Below are positions 1 to 10,484 of a stretch of DNA of 64,000 nt, piece after piece. Both the position numbers and the translations under genes were made by a program. Every line of letters starts with the position of its first letter. Position 1 is the stretch's first letter. The notes below the pieces were generated by a model that saw only the letters and a program-made list of their open reading frames with translations, did no database searches and had not been told where the DNA came from. Origin of the DNA: Erwinia psidii (GTDB taxonomy: Bacteria > Pseudomonadota > Gammaproteobacteria > Enterobacterales > Enterobacteriaceae); NCBI RefSeq assembly GCF_003846135.1, contig NZ_RHHM01000017.1, positions 1 through 64,000 on the forward strand, in the 5' to 3' direction.

Positions 1-117
1 CTGGCGGCTTTAGCGCGGTGGTCCCACCTGACCCCATGCCGAACTCAGAAGTGAAACGCCGTAGCGCCGATGGTAGTGTGGGGTCTCCCCATGCGAGAGT
101 AGGGAACTGCCAGGCAT
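1..117 (+). rRNA. rrf: 5S ribosomal RNA (5' end cut by window edge)
   Basis: The sequence matches enterobacterial 5S rRNA almost base for base, ending in the closing stem strand at 110-117. Only about three 5' bases lie outside the window. It is the last rRNA of an operon. The tRNA-Asp and tRNA-Trp genes that follow, and hdfR after them, give the arrangement of E. coli rrnC. The spacer at 118-231 shows no further gene and is presumably removed during rRNA/tRNA processing. Confidence 0.97.
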
Positions 118-231
118 CATACAGCAAGATGCAGGAACTATATTCTGCAAATTGAACGCCACTCAGATGACATGAATGGCGAAAGTAATACCTGAATCAG
201 AGGTTACTTCTGAGTTCAGTACAGAATCGGT

Positions 232-308
232 GGAGCGGTAGTTCAGTTGGTTAGAATACCTGCCTGTCACGCAGGGGGTCGCGGGTTCGAGCCCCGTCCG
301 TTCCGCCA
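232..308 (+). tRNA. aspT: tRNA-Asp (anticodon GTC)
   Basis: A 77-nt cloverleaf with encoded CCA. The anticodon GTC lies at 266-268, and acceptor strands at both ends pair. It is the distal tRNA of an rrnC-like operon, eight bases before tRNA-Trp. Confidence 0.97.
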
Positions 309-315
309 CCCTTTT

Positions 316-391
<76 letters not shown>

Positions 392-398
392 GAAAATT

Positions 399-428
399 AT
401 CCTTTACTTCGGTAAAGGATTTTTTTTG
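399..428 (+). terminator. Terminator of the rRNA operon
   Basis: A stem of ATCCTTTAC paired with GTAAAGGAT around a TTCG tetraloop, followed by a run of T. It sits directly behind tRNA-Trp and ends the 5S-Asp-Trp transcript. Confidence 0.9.
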
Positions 429-671
429 TCATTAATAATCCCTCCTTCTTTCATACAGACTGTCTCCTCAAATCTATAACGCGATGAAAATAAGTCTGGA
501 AAGGTTGTTCCTGATAGCCATAGCCAGAGAATATGCCACTTAAATACAGCGTGTAGCACATGAAAACCACCTGCATACAGGTGGGGTGTACCATTTCTTT
601 TTTAAAGTCTCTGTGTGGTTATGCAGAAAAATGCATGGATTAGTTGCATGACATTTTTCTGGAATAAACAA

Positions 672-1505
672 TTACTGAGAATTTACCGGGAATTTAAGTA
701 ACTGACGAATGTGGGTTTGCTGATCGCTGTTTTGCAACCAGACGGCATATAGTGGCCGTACGGCTACTGGTGTGTCCGGGATTAAGGTTAAGTCCGGGTA
801 GACTTTGTGCCAGATTTCCGGCAAAAAAGCACAGGAATTTGTGGTGTGTAACAGCTCCCTGGTAAGATGTGCCGATGTAGTGGTCAATACCGGGACATCA
901 TCAGCCCCCGCCAGGTAGCTTTCATGCTGATGAAAATCAGCACCCCACTCCAGCTTGATGTAATCATATTTTTCGTCGCATTTATCCGATTTTCCAGAAC
1001 GAAACAGTGATAATGAGATATGCCCGATTTGTTGGCTGGTCAGTTCGTCCATTTTGGGAGCTTCAGTGGTGATCAGTAAATCCAACTGACGTTCGTGGAG
1101 TTGCTTGACCAGTAAATGACGCTGGGCAACCCTGGCCTCAAGATGCAAGCTCTCCCGATTCTCATAGAGCGTTTTTAGCCAGGGGGTGAGATAGGCTTCC
1201 CAAAGTGATGCACTGGCCCCAACAGACAGCTCATGATGCTGCTGAGTATGTGATACTTCTTTCTTTGCCATAATCCAGGTACTCATCAGACTTTCAGCGT
1301 ACGGAAGTAAACGCTCACCAGCTGAAGTAAGTCTGATATTGTTACGATGTCTGGTAAAAAGATTCACTCCCAGTTGGTTTTCAAGCTGCCTGATGCGAAA
1401 ACTCACGGCGGATTGAGTGAGATAGAGTGCTTCAGCGGCACGTCCAAAGTGGCGGGTTCTGCTCACTTCAAGAAAGGTTTTAAGTAATTCCGTATCCACA
1501 TTCAT
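672..1505 (-). CDS. hdfR: LysR-type regulator HdfR
   Basis: A 277-residue LysR-family transcription factor. The N-terminal winged helix-turn-helix (about residues 6-65) is nearly identical to E. coli HdfR, which represses the flagellar master operon flhDC. The rest is the effector-binding domain. E. coli HdfR begins at the residues corresponding to Val3-Asp4 here, so translation could start two codons later, but the first ATG is used. It is divergent from maoP across 115 bp, as in E. coli, so the two promoters probably share that spacer. A hairpin at 567-584 (CCACCTG pairing with CAGGTGG), with four T on the minus strand, may be its weak terminator. The identification is firm; the regulated targets here are inferred from E. 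coli. Confidence 0.93.
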   Translation of the reverse strand: MNVDTELLKTFLEVSRTRHFGRAAEALYLTQSAVSFRIRQLENQLGVNLFTRHRNNIRLTSAGERLLPYAESLMSTWIMAKKEVSHTQQHHELSVGASASLWEAYLTPWLKTLYENRESLHLEARVAQRHLLVKQLHERQLDLLITTEAPKMDELTSQQIGHISLSLFRSGKSDKCDEKYDYIKLEWGADFHQHESYLAGADDVPVLTTTSAHLTRELLHTTNSCAFLPEIWHKVYPDLTLIPDTPVAVRPLYAVWLQNSDQQTHIRQLLKFPVNSQ

Positions 1506-1620
1506 CTCCTAAAAAACATTTGTCGTTATGATTTAAATGTTTTGTTTTACACTCTGTCAAGCGTATCTAATACTCCGCGCCATAAATAGCACGGCCATAG
1601 AAGAGTTAGGAGCGTGTAAA

Positions 1621-1959
1621 ATGGCGGAAAGCTTCGCAACAACTAATCGTTTTTTTGATAACAAACATTATCCACGCGGATTCTCCCGTCACGGTGATTT
1701 CACCATTAAGGAAGCCCAACTTCTTGAGCGCTGTGGATATGCATTTAATGAATTAGACCTGGCGAAGCGTGAGCCAGTGACAGAAGAAGAGCGTCTGTTC
1801 ATTGAAGTATGTCGCGGTATCCGCGAGGCGGAAACTGAAGCAGAACGAGTGTGGTCGAAATACATGTCGCGTATCAAACGACCCAAGCGCTTTCACACCT
1901 TGTCTGGTGGAAAGCCGCAGATGGAAGGCGTGGAAGACTACTCAGACAGCGAAGAGTAA
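1621..1959 (+). CDS. maoP: MaoP, Ori macrodomain organisation protein (DUF413)
   Basis: A 112-residue protein matching E. coli MaoP (YifE) in length and nearly throughout, with an acidic C-terminus. In E. coli MaoP acts with the adjacent maoS site to organise the Ori chromosomal macrodomain. The frame is open upstream to 1537, but the ATG at 1621 gives the family N-terminus (MAESF) and is preceded by a GGAG-type ribosome site. It diverges from hdfR and ends at its own terminator. I did not try to locate maoS. Confidence 0.93.
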   Translation: MAESFATTNRFFDNKHYPRGFSRHGDFTIKEAQLLERCGYAFNELDLAKREPVTEEERLFIEVCRGIREAETEAERVWSKYMSRIKRPKRFHTLSGGKPQMEGVEDYSDSEE

Positions 1960-1965
1960 GAACAC

Positions 1966-1988
1966 AGGGGGCCAGTGCCCCTTTTTTT
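1966..1988 (+). terminator. Terminator after maoP
   Basis: A GC-rich stem (AGGGGGC with GCCCCT, loop CAGT) followed by seven T. It lies just beyond the maoP stop codon and before the convergent yifB gene. Confidence 0.85.
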
Positions 1989-2069
1989 AACGCATTCGTT
2001 CAGCACCTCTCTCACCGTCAGTTTACGTGCGCTCCTTTATCGCAAATGAATCAGTTTTTTTGCACGTTA

Positions 2070-3593
2070 TCACGACAAATTTTTTTGCAGATGGATAAGC
2101 AACCGGTCGATAGCCCGATAGCTCAGGGCTTCATTCAAATGTTCACGTTGTATTCTCTCTTCCCCAGCCAGATCGGCGATTGTTCGGGCGACTTTCAGGA
2201 TACGCTGCCATGCACGAACAGATAAGCCTAATCGGGTCAACACCTCTTCCAGCCAGTGTGCATCAGCCTGGTGAATATGGCAGCTGCACTTAATCTCATC
2301 AGGCCCAAGTGCGGCGTTAATGATCCCTGCACGGACAAGTTGTCGTTTGCGTGCTGCAAGTACGCGTTGACGGATTGTCTCGCTTGATTCACTTATGGCG
2401 TGTGTGGCGTTGCTGAGTGTGCCAGGGGGAAGAAGAGGGACTTCCAGCGATAAATCAAAACGATCCAAAAATGGCCCGGACAGACGGCTGAGATAGCGGA
2501 GGATTTGCTGCGGTGTACTGCGATTGTGCGTACCGCTGTGATGTCCGGTTGGACTGGGATTCATTGCTGCAACTAATTGAAAGTGGGCAGGATAGATAAC
2601 CCTGGCGCGTGCGCGTGAGATGCAAATAATGCCAGCCTCAATAGGCTCCCGCAGTGCATCCAGTGTTTTACGCTCAAATTCCGGTAGCTCATCCAGGAAA
2701 AGGATACCATTGTGCGCCAGGGATATTTCTCCGGGCCTGGGAAGGGAGCCACCGCCGACCAGCGCATAGCGGGAAGAGGTATGGTGAGGCGCTCTGAAAG
2801 GGCGCTGACGCCACTGACGTTGTATCTCTCCGCTACTGAGCAGACTTGCAATAGCAGCGCTCTCAAGCGCCTCTTGATCGTTTAAAGGGGGCATCAGACC
2901 AGGAAGTCGACTGGCCAGCATTGTTTTACCGGTACCGGGTGGCCCTATCAATAATAAGTTATGTCCTCCCGCTGCGGTAATTTCCAGCGCTCTCTTAGCC
3001 TGTTGCTGCCCAATAATATCCTGTAAATCTCCCTGTGCGGGGGGCAATTCATGTGACTCATAGTGGGCAATCTGTAATTCTGCCTGACCATTGAGGAAGG
3101 CACATATTTCCAACAGCTTATAACTAAGCAAACAATTTCCCTGACGGATCAACCCTGCTTCTTGCCGGTTATCGCCGGACAGAATGAGTTGCCGCCCATC
3201 GGCAATAGCAGCCATTGCGGCAGGAATAACGCCCTGAACTCCTCGTACAATGCCTGTCAGAGCAAGCTCTCCGAGGAATTCATAGTGCTCCAGTTTGTCT
3301 GCTGAGATTTGCTCTGAGGCTGCCAGAATGGCGATGGCGATGGGCAAATCATAGCGCCCACCTTCTTTGGGGAGGTCGGCGGGGGCCAGGTTGACCGTTA
3401 TACGTCTTGCCGGGAAAGTGAACCCACAGTTGATCATTGCACTGCGAACACGTTCGCGAGCTTCTTTAACGGTGGCTTCTGGTAAACCAACTAACGTAAG
3501 GGCTGGCAGACCATTGCTCAGATGAACTTCAACAGACACCAGAGGTGCTTTTACACCGATGGCCGCACGGGTATAAGTTACGGATAATGCCAT
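2070..3593 (-). CDS. yifB: YifB/ComM-family Mg-chelatase-like AAA+ ATPase
   Basis: A 507-residue homologue of E. coli YifB and Haemophilus ComM, a hexameric branch-migration helicase used in natural transformation. Visible parts are the N-terminal ChlI-like domain (about 1-180), a Walker A motif (GPPGTGKT), the Mg-chelatase AAA+ core with a LFLDELPEF Walker B, and a C-terminal domain ending in the conserved RAIDRLLIHL. The start was set at the ATG at 3593, which has AAGGAG five bases upstream. The GTG two codons earlier overlaps that ribosome site and is less likely. The gene points away from ilvL and converges on maoP. The role in Enterobacterales is not settled; the family assignment is firm. 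Confidence 0.92.
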   Translation of the reverse strand: MALSVTYTRAAIGVKAPLVSVEVHLSNGLPALTLVGLPEATVKEARERVRSAMINCGFTFPARRITVNLAPADLPKEGGRYDLPIAIAILAASEQISADKLEHYEFLGELALTGIVRGVQGVIPAAMAAIADGRQLILSGDNRQEAGLIRQGNCLLSYKLLEICAFLNGQAELQIAHYESHELPPAQGDLQDIIGQQQAKRALEITAAGGHNLLLIGPPGTGKTMLASRLPGLMPPLNDQEALESAAIASLLSSGEIQRQWRQRPFRAPHHTSSRYALVGGGSLPRPGEISLAHNGILFLDELPEFERKTLDALREPIEAGIICISRARARVIYPAHFQLVAAMNPSPTGHHSGTHNRSTPQQILRYLSRLSGPFLDRFDLSLEVPLLPPGTLSNATHAISESSETIRQRVLAARKRQLVRAGIINAALGPDEIKCSCHIHQADAHWLEEVLTRLGLSVRAWQRILKVARTIADLAGEERIQREHLNEALSYRAIDRLLIHLQKNLS

Positions 3594-3938
3594 ACACACT
3601 CCTTGTTAGTGGAGAGTGTGCAATGTTTTGGTTAGAGGTTCGATGCCTGATGGCGAATTCACTAACCGGCGCCGCAATTATTTTTCATTATCGACATGTA
3701 TTGCCATAGATTCTGGAGAATGCTCACAATGCTATAGCCCAGGGCAGAGCAAACGCGGTTATCTGTTGTGCAAAGTGAATAATTTTCAGTATCGCTGTTA
3801 TTACCTGAATATTCTTTGTTTTTTATAAAAATTCCAGAGGTGGACAAAAAACAAAATGATAAAAAAAGTTGAACATCTGGGGTTAACTGTGATAACTCTG
3901 TAGGCATTACTTCGAACAAGCGAAATTACCGAATTTAA
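3594..3938. other. Divergent yifB/ilvL intergenic region
   Basis: A 345-bp AT-rich gap holding the divergent yifB and ilv promoters. Small open frames here have no recognisable protein content and I do not call them. The likely ilv promoter is annotated separately. Confidence 0.7.
3869..3897 (+). promoter_or_regulatory. Probable ilvLGMEDA promoter
   Basis: A TTGAAC -35 hexamer at 3869-3874, a 17-base spacer and an ATAACT -10 hexamer at 3892-3897. This puts the transcript start about 35 bases before the leader peptide ATG. Assignment is by consensus and position only. Confidence 0.6.
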
Positions 3939-4037
3939 ATGAAAGCCCTTCTACGAGTTCTAAGCCTGGTCGTCATTAACGTCGTCGTGATTATTATCAC
4001 GCCGTGCGGGGCTACGCTCGGAGGAAGAAAGGCTTAA
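3939..4037 (+). CDS. ilvL: ilv operon leader peptide IlvL
   Basis: A 32-codon leader ORF homologous to E. coli IlvL. Ile, Val and Leu codons dominate residues 4-20, including a VVV and an III run, followed by PCGA and a basic end. Ribosome stalling at these codons when Leu, Val or Ile tRNAs are uncharged favours the antiterminator over the terminator at 4060-4093, so the operon is tuned by multivalent attenuation. The peptide itself has no known other role. Confidence 0.95.
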   Translation: MKALLRVLSLVVINVVVIIITPCGATLGGRKA

Positions 4038-4059
4038 AAATCAAGCCTGATTTCGAAAG

Positions 4060-4093
4060 AACCCCCGCACCGAAAGGTCCGGGGGTTTTTTTT
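4060..4093 (+). terminator. ilv attenuator (intrinsic terminator)
   Basis: AACCCCCG pairs with CGGGGGTT around an inner ACC-GAAA-GGT stem, followed by eight T. It lies between ilvL and ilvG in the position of the E. coli ilvGMEDA attenuator. Confidence 0.93.
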
Positions 4094-4177
4094 CGGCAAG
4101 GTATTAATGACTGAGGAACTAAAAATGAGTGGCAGAGCAAAATGCTGTTGTTCCCAAAACAGGACGGGGAAATAACT

Positions 4178-5824
4178 ATGAATGGTGCACAGTGGGTGGT
4201 TCAGGCGTTACGTGGGCAGGGTGTTGAAACTGTTTTCGGTTACCCCGGTGGAGCGATTATGCCCGTTTATGACGCGCTATACGATGGTGGCGTCGAACAC
4301 TTACTGTGCCGCCATGAGCAAGGTGCCGCTATGGCGGCCATTGGTTATGCACGCTCTACTGGTAGGGTGGGTGTTTGTATCGCGACGTCTGGTCCCGGTG
4401 CGACCAACCTGATTACCGGACTGGCAGACGCGATGATGGATTCTGTTCCAGTGGTTGCCATCACCGGGCAGGTGGCAGGTGGTCTGATTGGAACGGATGC
4501 TTTCCAGGAAATCGATGTACTGGGGTTGTCTCTGGCATGTACCAAACACAGTTTTCTTGTTGAGTCGCTGGATGAACTTCCGGCAGTGATGGCGGAGGCG
4601 TTTGCCATTGCTCAGTCAGGCCGCCCTGGTCCGGTACTTATTGATATTCCTAAAGATATTCAGTTGGCTTCGGGTGAGCTTACTGCACATTTAATGCCGG
4701 TTGAAGATGAATTTGAACATCCGCTTCAGGAACTTCAGCAGGCTCGCGAGATGTTGGCCAGGGCCCACAAACCAATTTTGTATGTCGGCGGTGGCGTTGG
4801 TATGGCAAATGCCGTTAATACGTTGCGCATCTTCGCAAAAGAAACCGGTATTCCTGCGGTAGCCACACTGAAAGGCCTCGGTACGCCAGATTCACAGGAC
4901 CCCTGCTATCTGGGAATGCTGGGGATGCACGGTACTAAAGCGGCTAACCTGGCCGTTCAGCAGTGTGATTTATTAATCGCCATAGGCGCTCGTTTTGATG
5001 ATCGTGTGACGGGTAAACTGAATGAGTTTGCGCCACATGCCAACGTTATTCATATGGATATCGATCCGGCTGAGCTTAACAAGCTGCGTCGGGCGCATGT
5101 GACTTTGCGAGGCGATCTCAATAAGTTAATGCCGGAACTGTACCATCCGGTGAATATTGCAGCCTGGCGCGAACATGTTCAGGCCATGAAAGCAGAACAT
5201 GGTTGGCGTTATGATCATCCGGGTGAGGTAATTTATGCTCCTCTGTTCCTCAAACAGCTTTCAGACCGCAAACCTGCCAGTGCCATTGTGACCACCGACG
5301 TCGGACAACATCAAATGTGGGCAGCACAGCATATGTGCTTCACCCGACCAGAAAACTTCATTACCTCAAGCGGGCTGGGCACCATGGGCTTTGGCCTGCC
5401 AGCAGCAGTGGGTGCGCAGGTTGCCCGTCCAAAAGACACGGTCATTTGTGTATCGGGCGACGGTTCCTTCATGATGAACGTGCAGGAGCTGGGTACCATC
5501 AAACGCAAACAGCTGCCAGTGAAAATCGTGCTGTTAGACAATCAGCGTCTGGGCATGGTGCGTCAGTGGCAGCAGCTGTTTTTTTCTGAACGTTACAGTG
5601 AAACCAACCTGTCCGATAATCCTGACTTCCTGACGTTGGCCAGCGCTTTTGATATTCCTGGCCAACGTATCACCCGTAAAGACCAGGTCGACGCTGCATT
5701 AGACGCTTTGCTGCACAGCGAAGGGCCATACATGCTACACGTCGCTATTGACGAAAATGAAAATGTCTGGCCGCTGGTTCCACCGGGTGCCAGCAACGAA
5801 AACATGATGGAGAGAATTTCATGA
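4178..5824 (+). CDS. ilvG: Acetolactate synthase II large subunit (intact)
   Basis: A 548-residue thiamine-diphosphate enzyme that condenses two pyruvates, or pyruvate and 2-oxobutyrate, to acetohydroxy acids, the first shared step of Val, Leu and Ile synthesis. The three ThDP-enzyme domains run in order: N-terminal pyrimidine-binding with the catalytic Glu in CRHEQGA, the central domain, and the C-terminal pyrophosphate domain with a [12 protein letters not shown] motif. The frame is open to 4142, but the ATG at 4178 matches the E. coli start. Unlike E. coli K-12, whose ilvG is frameshifted, this copy is complete. The stop overlaps ilvM by four bases, implying translational coupling with its regulatory subunit. 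Confidence 0.96.
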   Translation: MNGAQWVVQALRGQGVETVFGYPGGAIMPVYDALYDGGVEHLLCRHEQGAAMAAIGYARSTGRVGVCIATSGPGATNLITGLADAMMDSVPVVAITGQVAGGLIGTDAFQEIDVLGLSLACTKHSFLVESLDELPAVMAEAFAIAQSGRPGPVLIDIPKDIQLASGELTAHLMPVEDEFEHPLQELQQAREMLARAHKPILYVGGGVGMANAVNTLRIFAKETGIPAVATLKGLGTPDSQDPCYLGMLGMHGTKAANLAVQQCDLLIAIGARFDDRVTGKLNEFAPHANVIHMDIDPAELNKLRRAHVTLRGDLNKLMPELYHPVNIAAWREHVQAMKAEHGWRYDHPGEVIYAPLFLKQLSDRKPASAIVTTDVGQHQMWAAQHMCFTRPENFITSSGLGTMGFGLPAAVGAQVARPKDTVICVSGDGSFMMNVQELGTIKRKQLPVKIVLLDNQRLGMVRQWQQLFFSERYSETNLSDNPDFLTLASAFDIPGQRITRKDQVDAALDALLHSEGPYMLHVAIDENENVWPLVPPGASNENMMERIS

Positions 5825-6078
5825 TGCAGCATCACTTGTCTATTCAGGCTCGTTTCCGCCCGGAAATACTGGAACGTATTTTACGTGTCGTCCGTCACCG
5901 GGGGTTTCGTGTGTGTACCATGAATCTGGCATCGGTGAACAATACCGACAGTGTTAATATTGAAATGACGGTTGCCAGCCAGCGTTCAGTCGATTTACTG
6001 TCAACACAACTTAGCAAGATAATGGATGTCGCGTACGTCCAAATCCAACACCAGACAACACAACAAATCCGCGCCTGA
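5821..6078 (+). CDS. ilvM: Acetolactate synthase II small subunit
   Basis: An 85-residue ACT-like small subunit matching E. coli IlvM in length and across the VVRHRGFxVC core. It is needed for full activity and stability of the IlvG large subunit. In the AHAS II type this subunit gives little valine feedback inhibition, a known family property that cannot be seen in the sequence. It starts inside the ilvG stop region (ATGATG at 5821) and is followed after 18 bases by ilvE. Confidence 0.95.
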   Translation: MMQHHLSIQARFRPEILERILRVVRHRGFRVCTMNLASVNNTDSVNIEMTVASQRSVDLLSTQLSKIMDVAYVQIQHQTTQQIRA

Positions 6079-6096
6079 GCGCGAAAGGAAATTAGC

Positions 6097-7026
6097 ATGA
6101 CGAAGAAAGCCGACTTTATCTGGTTCAATGGCGAGATGGTTAAGTGGGAAGAAGCAAAGGTAAGCGTGATGTCTCATGCATTGCATTATGGCACATCAGT
6201 CTTCGAAGGTATCCGCTGCTATGACTCGCACAAAGGTCCGGTCGTCTTCCGCCATCGTGAACATATGCAGCGCCTGCGTGATTCCGCGAAAATTTATCGC
6301 TTTCCTGTCGAAAAGAGCGTGGATGAGCTGATGGAAGCCTGCCGCCAGGTGTTGCGTGTGAATAACCTGAAAAGTGCTTACATTCGTCCGTTAATTTTTG
6401 TTGGTGATGTGGGGCTGGGCGTTAATCCACCAGATGGCTACAGCACCGATGTTATTATCGCTGCCTTCCCGTGGGGGGCTTATCTGGGGCCTGAAGCGTT
6501 GGAGCAGGGCATTGATGCGATGGTTTCTTCCTGGAACCGCGTTGCGCCAAACACGTTGCCAACCGCGGCCAAAGCAGGCGGCAACTATTTGTCTTCCCTG
6601 CTGGTAGGCAGCGAAGCACGCCGCCACGGCTACCAGGAAGGGATCGCGCTGGATACGCAGGGCTATATCTCTGAGGGAGCAGGCGAAAACCTGTTTGAAG
6701 TCAAAGACGGTATCCTGTTTACACCGCCGTTCACTTCTTCTGCCCTGCCCGGTATTACCCGTGATGCGATTATCAAACTGGCAGAGAGTATGGGCATTGA
6801 AGTGCGCGAGCAGGTGCTGTCCCGCGAATCCCTGTACCTGGCTGATGAGGTCTTTATGTCCGGTACCGCAGCGGAGATCACACCGGTTCGCAGCGTGGAT
6901 CGTATTCAGGTAGGTGCTGGTAAACGTGGCCCGGTAACCGAGCGTATTCAGTCTGCATTTTTCGGTCTGTTCACCGGTGAGACCGAAGACAAATGGGGCT
7001 GGTTGGATCCGGTTAACCCACAATAA
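6097..7026 (+). CDS. ilvE: Branched-chain amino acid aminotransferase
   Basis: A 309-residue fold-type IV PLP transaminase. It performs the last step of Val, Leu and Ile synthesis, using glutamate as amino donor. The PLP lysine is Lys159 in the TAAKAGGNY motif, and the phosphate-binding GTAAEI stretch is present near residues 255-260. Length equals E. coli IlvE. It is the third cistron of the operon and starts 18 bases after ilvM with an AAAGGAAA ribosome site. Confidence 0.96.
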   Translation: MTKKADFIWFNGEMVKWEEAKVSVMSHALHYGTSVFEGIRCYDSHKGPVVFRHREHMQRLRDSAKIYRFPVEKSVDELMEACRQVLRVNNLKSAYIRPLIFVGDVGLGVNPPDGYSTDVIIAAFPWGAYLGPEALEQGIDAMVSSWNRVAPNTLPTAAKAGGNYLSSLLVGSEARRHGYQEGIALDTQGYISEGAGENLFEVKDGILFTPPFTSSALPGITRDAIIKLAESMGIEVREQVLSRESLYLADEVFMSGTAAEITPVRSVDRIQVGAGKRGPVTERIQSAFFGLFTGETEDKWGWLDPVNPQ

Positions 7027-7035
7027 CGACATTTT

Positions 7036-7057
7036 GCGGGCGTCCTTTGACGCCCGC
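7036..7057 (+). other. Intercistronic hairpin between ilvE and ilvD
   Basis: A perfect 9-bp stem (GCGGGCGTC with GACGCCCGC) around CTTT in the 57-bp gap between ilvE and ilvD. No T-run follows, so it is unlikely to terminate. It may stabilise or punctuate the mRNA. Confidence 0.7.
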
Positions 7058-7083
7058 GTACTATCTGATTCTGGAGTATGAGC

Positions 7084-8934
7084 ATGCCTAAGTACCGTTC
7101 CGCCACCACCACTCACGGCCGCAATATGGCGGGTGCCCGGGCCCTGTGGCGGGCCACAGGAATGACCGATGACGATTTCGGCAAGCCAATTATTGCCGTG
7201 GTCAACTCGTTTACACAGTTTGTGCCGGGCCATGTACACCTGCGCGATTTGGGTAAACTGGTCGCGGAGCAGATTGAAGCTTCCGGCGGTGTGGCGAAAG
7301 AGTTCAACACCATTGCCGTGGATGATGGCATCGCGATGGGGCATGGTGGCATGCTTTACTCACTGCCTTCGCGTGAGTTGATCGCTGATTCTGTGGAGTA
7401 CATGGTTAACGCACACTGTGCTGATGCGATGGTCTGTATCTCTAACTGCGACAAAATCACCCCAGGGATGCTAATGGCCTCTTTGCGTCTGAATATTCCG
7501 GTGATTTTTGTTTCAGGTGGTCCGATGGAGGCCGGTAAAACCAAACTGTCTGACAAAATCATCAAGCTGGATCTGGTGGATGCGATGATCCAGGGCGCGA
7601 ACCCGAATGTCAGCGACGCTGACAGTGAGCAGATTGAACGTTCTGCCTGCCCGACCTGCGGGTCATGTTCGGGGATGTTTACCGCCAACTCAATGAACTG
7701 TCTGACCGAAGCGCTGGGCCTTTCGCAGCCAGGAAATGGTTCCCTGCTGGCGACCCATGCCGATCGTAAAGCGCTGTTCCTGAATGCCGGAAAACGTATT
7801 GTTGGCCTGGCGAAGCGCTATTACGAACAGGATGATGAAAGCGTATTGCCGCGCAATATCGCCAATAAAGCGGCTTTTGAGAATGCGATGACGCTGGATA
7901 TCGCGATGGGCGGCTCAACCAATACCGTTCTGCACCTGCTGGCAGCCGCACAGGAAGGTGAGGTTGATTTCAATATCTCCGACATTGATCGTCTGTCGCG
8001 TAAGGTTCCACATCTTTGCAAAGTGGCACCAAGCACCCAGAAATATCACATGGAGGATGTTCACCGTGCCGGTGGCGTGATTGGCATCCTCGGTGAGCTG
8101 AGTCGTGCCGGCTTGATGGATAACAGCGTAAGAAACGTGTTGGGTCTGAGCCTGAAGGAAACGCTGGAGCGTTATGACATCATGCTGACCACGGATGAAG
8201 CGGTTAAGAAAATGTTTCGCGCGGGACCCGCAGGTATTCGCACCACCCAGGCTTTCTCGCAGGATACGCGCTGGGACACGCTGGATGATGACCGCAAAGA
8301 GGGGTGTATTCGTTCCCGCGAATTCGCTTTCAGTCAGGATGGCGGTCTGGCCGTGCTGTACGGCAACATGGCTGAAGACGGCTGTATCGTGAAGACCGCA
8401 GGCGTAGACAAAGAGAGTCTGACCTTCCGTGGGCCGGCGAAAGTATATGAAAGCCAGGACGATGCGGTCAGCGCCATCCTCGGTGGTAAGGTGGTTGCCG
8501 GGGATGTGGTAGTGATCCGCTATGAAGGGCCGAAGGGCGGACCGGGTATGCAGGAAATGCTGTACCCGACTACCTACCTGAAATCGATGGGCCTTGGCAA
8601 AAGCTGTGCGCTGATCACGGATGGCCGCTTTTCCGGGGGTACCTCCGGTTTATCTATCGGCCATGCTTCACCTGAAGCAGCCAGCGGCGGCACCATCGCG
8701 CTGGTGAAAGAGGGTGACATGATCGACATTGATATTCCCGGTCGCGGCATCAAACTGGATGTACCGGATAACGAATTGCATGCCCGTCGTGAAGAGGAAG
8801 AAGCCCGTGGTGAGGCAGCCTATACGCCTCATGACCGTGAACGGCAGGTTTCTTTTGCCCTTCGTGCCTATGCCTTACTGGCAACCAGTGCAGACAAAGG
8901 TGCCGTGCGTGACAAGAGCCAGCTGGGAGGCTGA
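7084..8934 (+). CDS. ilvD: Dihydroxy-acid dehydratase
   Basis: A 616-residue iron-sulfur dehydratase converting 2,3-dihydroxy-3-methyl acids to 2-keto acids, the third step of Val and Ile synthesis. The cluster cysteines appear in [11 protein letters not shown] and in [20 protein letters not shown]. Length equals the E. coli enzyme. The ATG at 7084 gives the family N-terminus (MPKYRSATT); an ATG two codons earlier is also possible. It lies behind an intercistronic hairpin and five bases before ilvA. Confidence 0.96.
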   Translation: MPKYRSATTTHGRNMAGARALWRATGMTDDDFGKPIIAVVNSFTQFVPGHVHLRDLGKLVAEQIEASGGVAKEFNTIAVDDGIAMGHGGMLYSLPSRELIADSVEYMVNAHCADAMVCISNCDKITPGMLMASLRLNIPVIFVSGGPMEAGKTKLSDKIIKLDLVDAMIQGANPNVSDADSEQIERSACPTCGSCSGMFTANSMNCLTEALGLSQPGNGSLLATHADRKALFLNAGKRIVGLAKRYYEQDDESVLPRNIANKAAFENAMTLDIAMGGSTNTVLHLLAAAQEGEVDFNISDIDRLSRKVPHLCKVAPSTQKYHMEDVHRAGGVIGILGELSRAGLMDNSVRNVLGLSLKETLERYDIMLTTDEAVKKMFRAGPAGIRTTQAFSQDTRWDTLDDDRKEGCIRSREFAFSQDGGLAVLYGNMAEDGCIVKTAGVDKESLTFRGPAKVYESQDDAVSAILGGKVVAGDVVVIRYEGPKGGPGMQEMLYPTTYLKSMGLGKSCALITDGRFSGGTSGLSIGHASPEAASGGTIALVKEGDMIDIDIPGRGIKLDVPDNELHARREEEEARGEAAYTPHDRERQVSFALRAYALLATSADKGAVRDKSQLGG

Positions 8935-8939
8935 TAACG

Positions 8940-10484
8940 ATGGCAGAATCTCAACCGCTACCCGTTGAGCCTTGCGGCGCGGAGTATCTGCGGGCGGTAC
9001 TTCGCTCGCCAGTGTATGAAGTGGCGCAGGTTACCCCGTTGCAAAAGATGGAGAAGATCTCTTCACGTCTCGGCAACACTATTCTGGTTAAGCGCGAAGA
9101 TCGTCAGCCTGTGCACAGCTTCAAGCTTCGCGGTGCTTACGCAATGATTGCCACGCTGAATGCAGAGCAAAAGGCGCGTGGGGTGATCACTGCCTCTGCG
9201 GGTAATCATGCTCAGGGCGTGGCGCTGTCGGCAACAAAAATGGGGATCAAATCCCTGATCGTGATGCCGGTGGCGACCGCTGATATCAAAGTGGATGCGG
9301 TGCGGGCGTTTGGCGGTGAGGTTTTCCTGTTCGGGGCTAATTTTGATGAGGCGAAAGGCAAAGCCATTGAGCTGTCTGAACAACAGGGGTATACCTTTGT
9401 ACCGCCTTTTGATCACCCGATGGTGATTGCCGGCCAGGGCACGCTGGCGATGGAGCTGTTGCAGCAGGACGCGCACATCGACCGCGTGTTCGTCCCGGTG
9501 GGCGGCGGCGGCCTGGCGGCAGGCGTGGCGGTGTTGATCAAGCAGCTGATGCCACAAATTAAAGTCATCGCCGTGGAATCGGAAGACTCTGCCTGCCTGA
9601 AAGCCGCGCTGGAAGCCGGTCATCCGATTGATTTGGCGCGCGTTGGGCTGTTTGCTGAAGGTGTGGCGGTGAAGCGCATCGGTAGCGAAACCTTTCGCCT
9701 GTGCCAGGAATACCTTGATGACATCATCACCGTGGACAGCGATTCTATCTGTGCAGCGATGAAGGATTTGTTTGAGGATGTTCGCGCGGTGGCTGAACCC
9801 TCTGGCGCACTGGCTCTGGCCGGGATGAAGAAGTATATCCAGCAACATCAGATCAAGGGCGAACGCCTGGCGCACATATTATCGGGGGCCAATGTTAACT
9901 TTCACGGTCTGCGCTATGTCTCGGAGCGTTGTGAACTGGGAGAACAGCGTGAAGCGCTGCTTGCTGTCACCATCCCGGAGCAAAAAGGCAGCTTCCTGAA
10001 GTTCTGTCAGTTACTCGGTGGCCGCTTTGTTACCGAATTCAACTATCGCTATGCTAACGCCGATAGCGCCTGTATTTTCGTTGGGGTACGTCTGACGCGC
10101 GGACGGGAGGAGCGAGGCGAAATTCTGACGTTGCTGAATGAAGGTGGCTATAAGGTGGTCGACCTGTCTGACGATGAAATGGCGAAGCTGCATGTTCGCT
10201 ATATGGTCGGCGGACATCCCTCGAAACCGTTGCGTGAGCGCCTGTTCAGCTTTGAATTTCCTGAAGCGCCTGGTGCGCTGTTACGCTTCCTGCAAACGTT
10301 GGGAACGCACTGGAATATCTCACTGTTTCACTATCGCAGCCACGGCACGGATTATGGCCGCGTGCTGGCTGGTTTTGAGCTGGGCGAAAATGAGTTGCAG
10401 TTTGAAGAGCATCTTCAGGCGCTGGGATATGATTTCCATGATGAGACCCATAACCCGGCGTTCAGGTTCTTCCTGGCGGGGTAG
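8940..10484 (+). CDS. ilvA: Biosynthetic threonine deaminase
   Basis: A 514-residue PLP enzyme forming 2-oxobutyrate from threonine, the committed step to isoleucine. The catalytic domain (about 1-325) has PLP Lys62 in HSFKLRGAY and the glycine loop VGGGGLAAG. Two ACT-like regulatory repeats follow (about 335-510) and carry isoleucine/valine control in the biosynthetic form. Length is identical to E. coli IlvA. It is the last cistron of ilvGMEDA. Its TAG stop abuts the ilvY stop with no bases between them, so its terminator lies within ilvY. Confidence 0.96.
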   Translation: MAESQPLPVEPCGAEYLRAVLRSPVYEVAQVTPLQKMEKISSRLGNTILVKREDRQPVHSFKLRGAYAMIATLNAEQKARGVITASAGNHAQGVALSATKMGIKSLIVMPVATADIKVDAVRAFGGEVFLFGANFDEAKGKAIELSEQQGYTFVPPFDHPMVIAGQGTLAMELLQQDAHIDRVFVPVGGGGLAAGVAVLIKQLMPQIKVIAVESEDSACLKAALEAGHPIDLARVGLFAEGVAVKRIGSETFRLCQEYLDDIITVDSDSICAAMKDLFEDVRAVAEPSGALALAGMKKYIQQHQIKGERLAHILSGANVNFHGLRYVSERCELGEQREALLAVTIPEQKGSFLKFCQLLGGRFVTEFNYRYANADSACIFVGVRLTRGREERGEILTLLNEGGYKVVDLSDDEMAKLHVRYMVGGHPSKPLRERLFSFEFPEAPGALLRFLQTLGTHWNISLFHYRSHGTDYGRVLAGFELGENELQFEEHLQALGYDFHDETHNPAFRFFLAG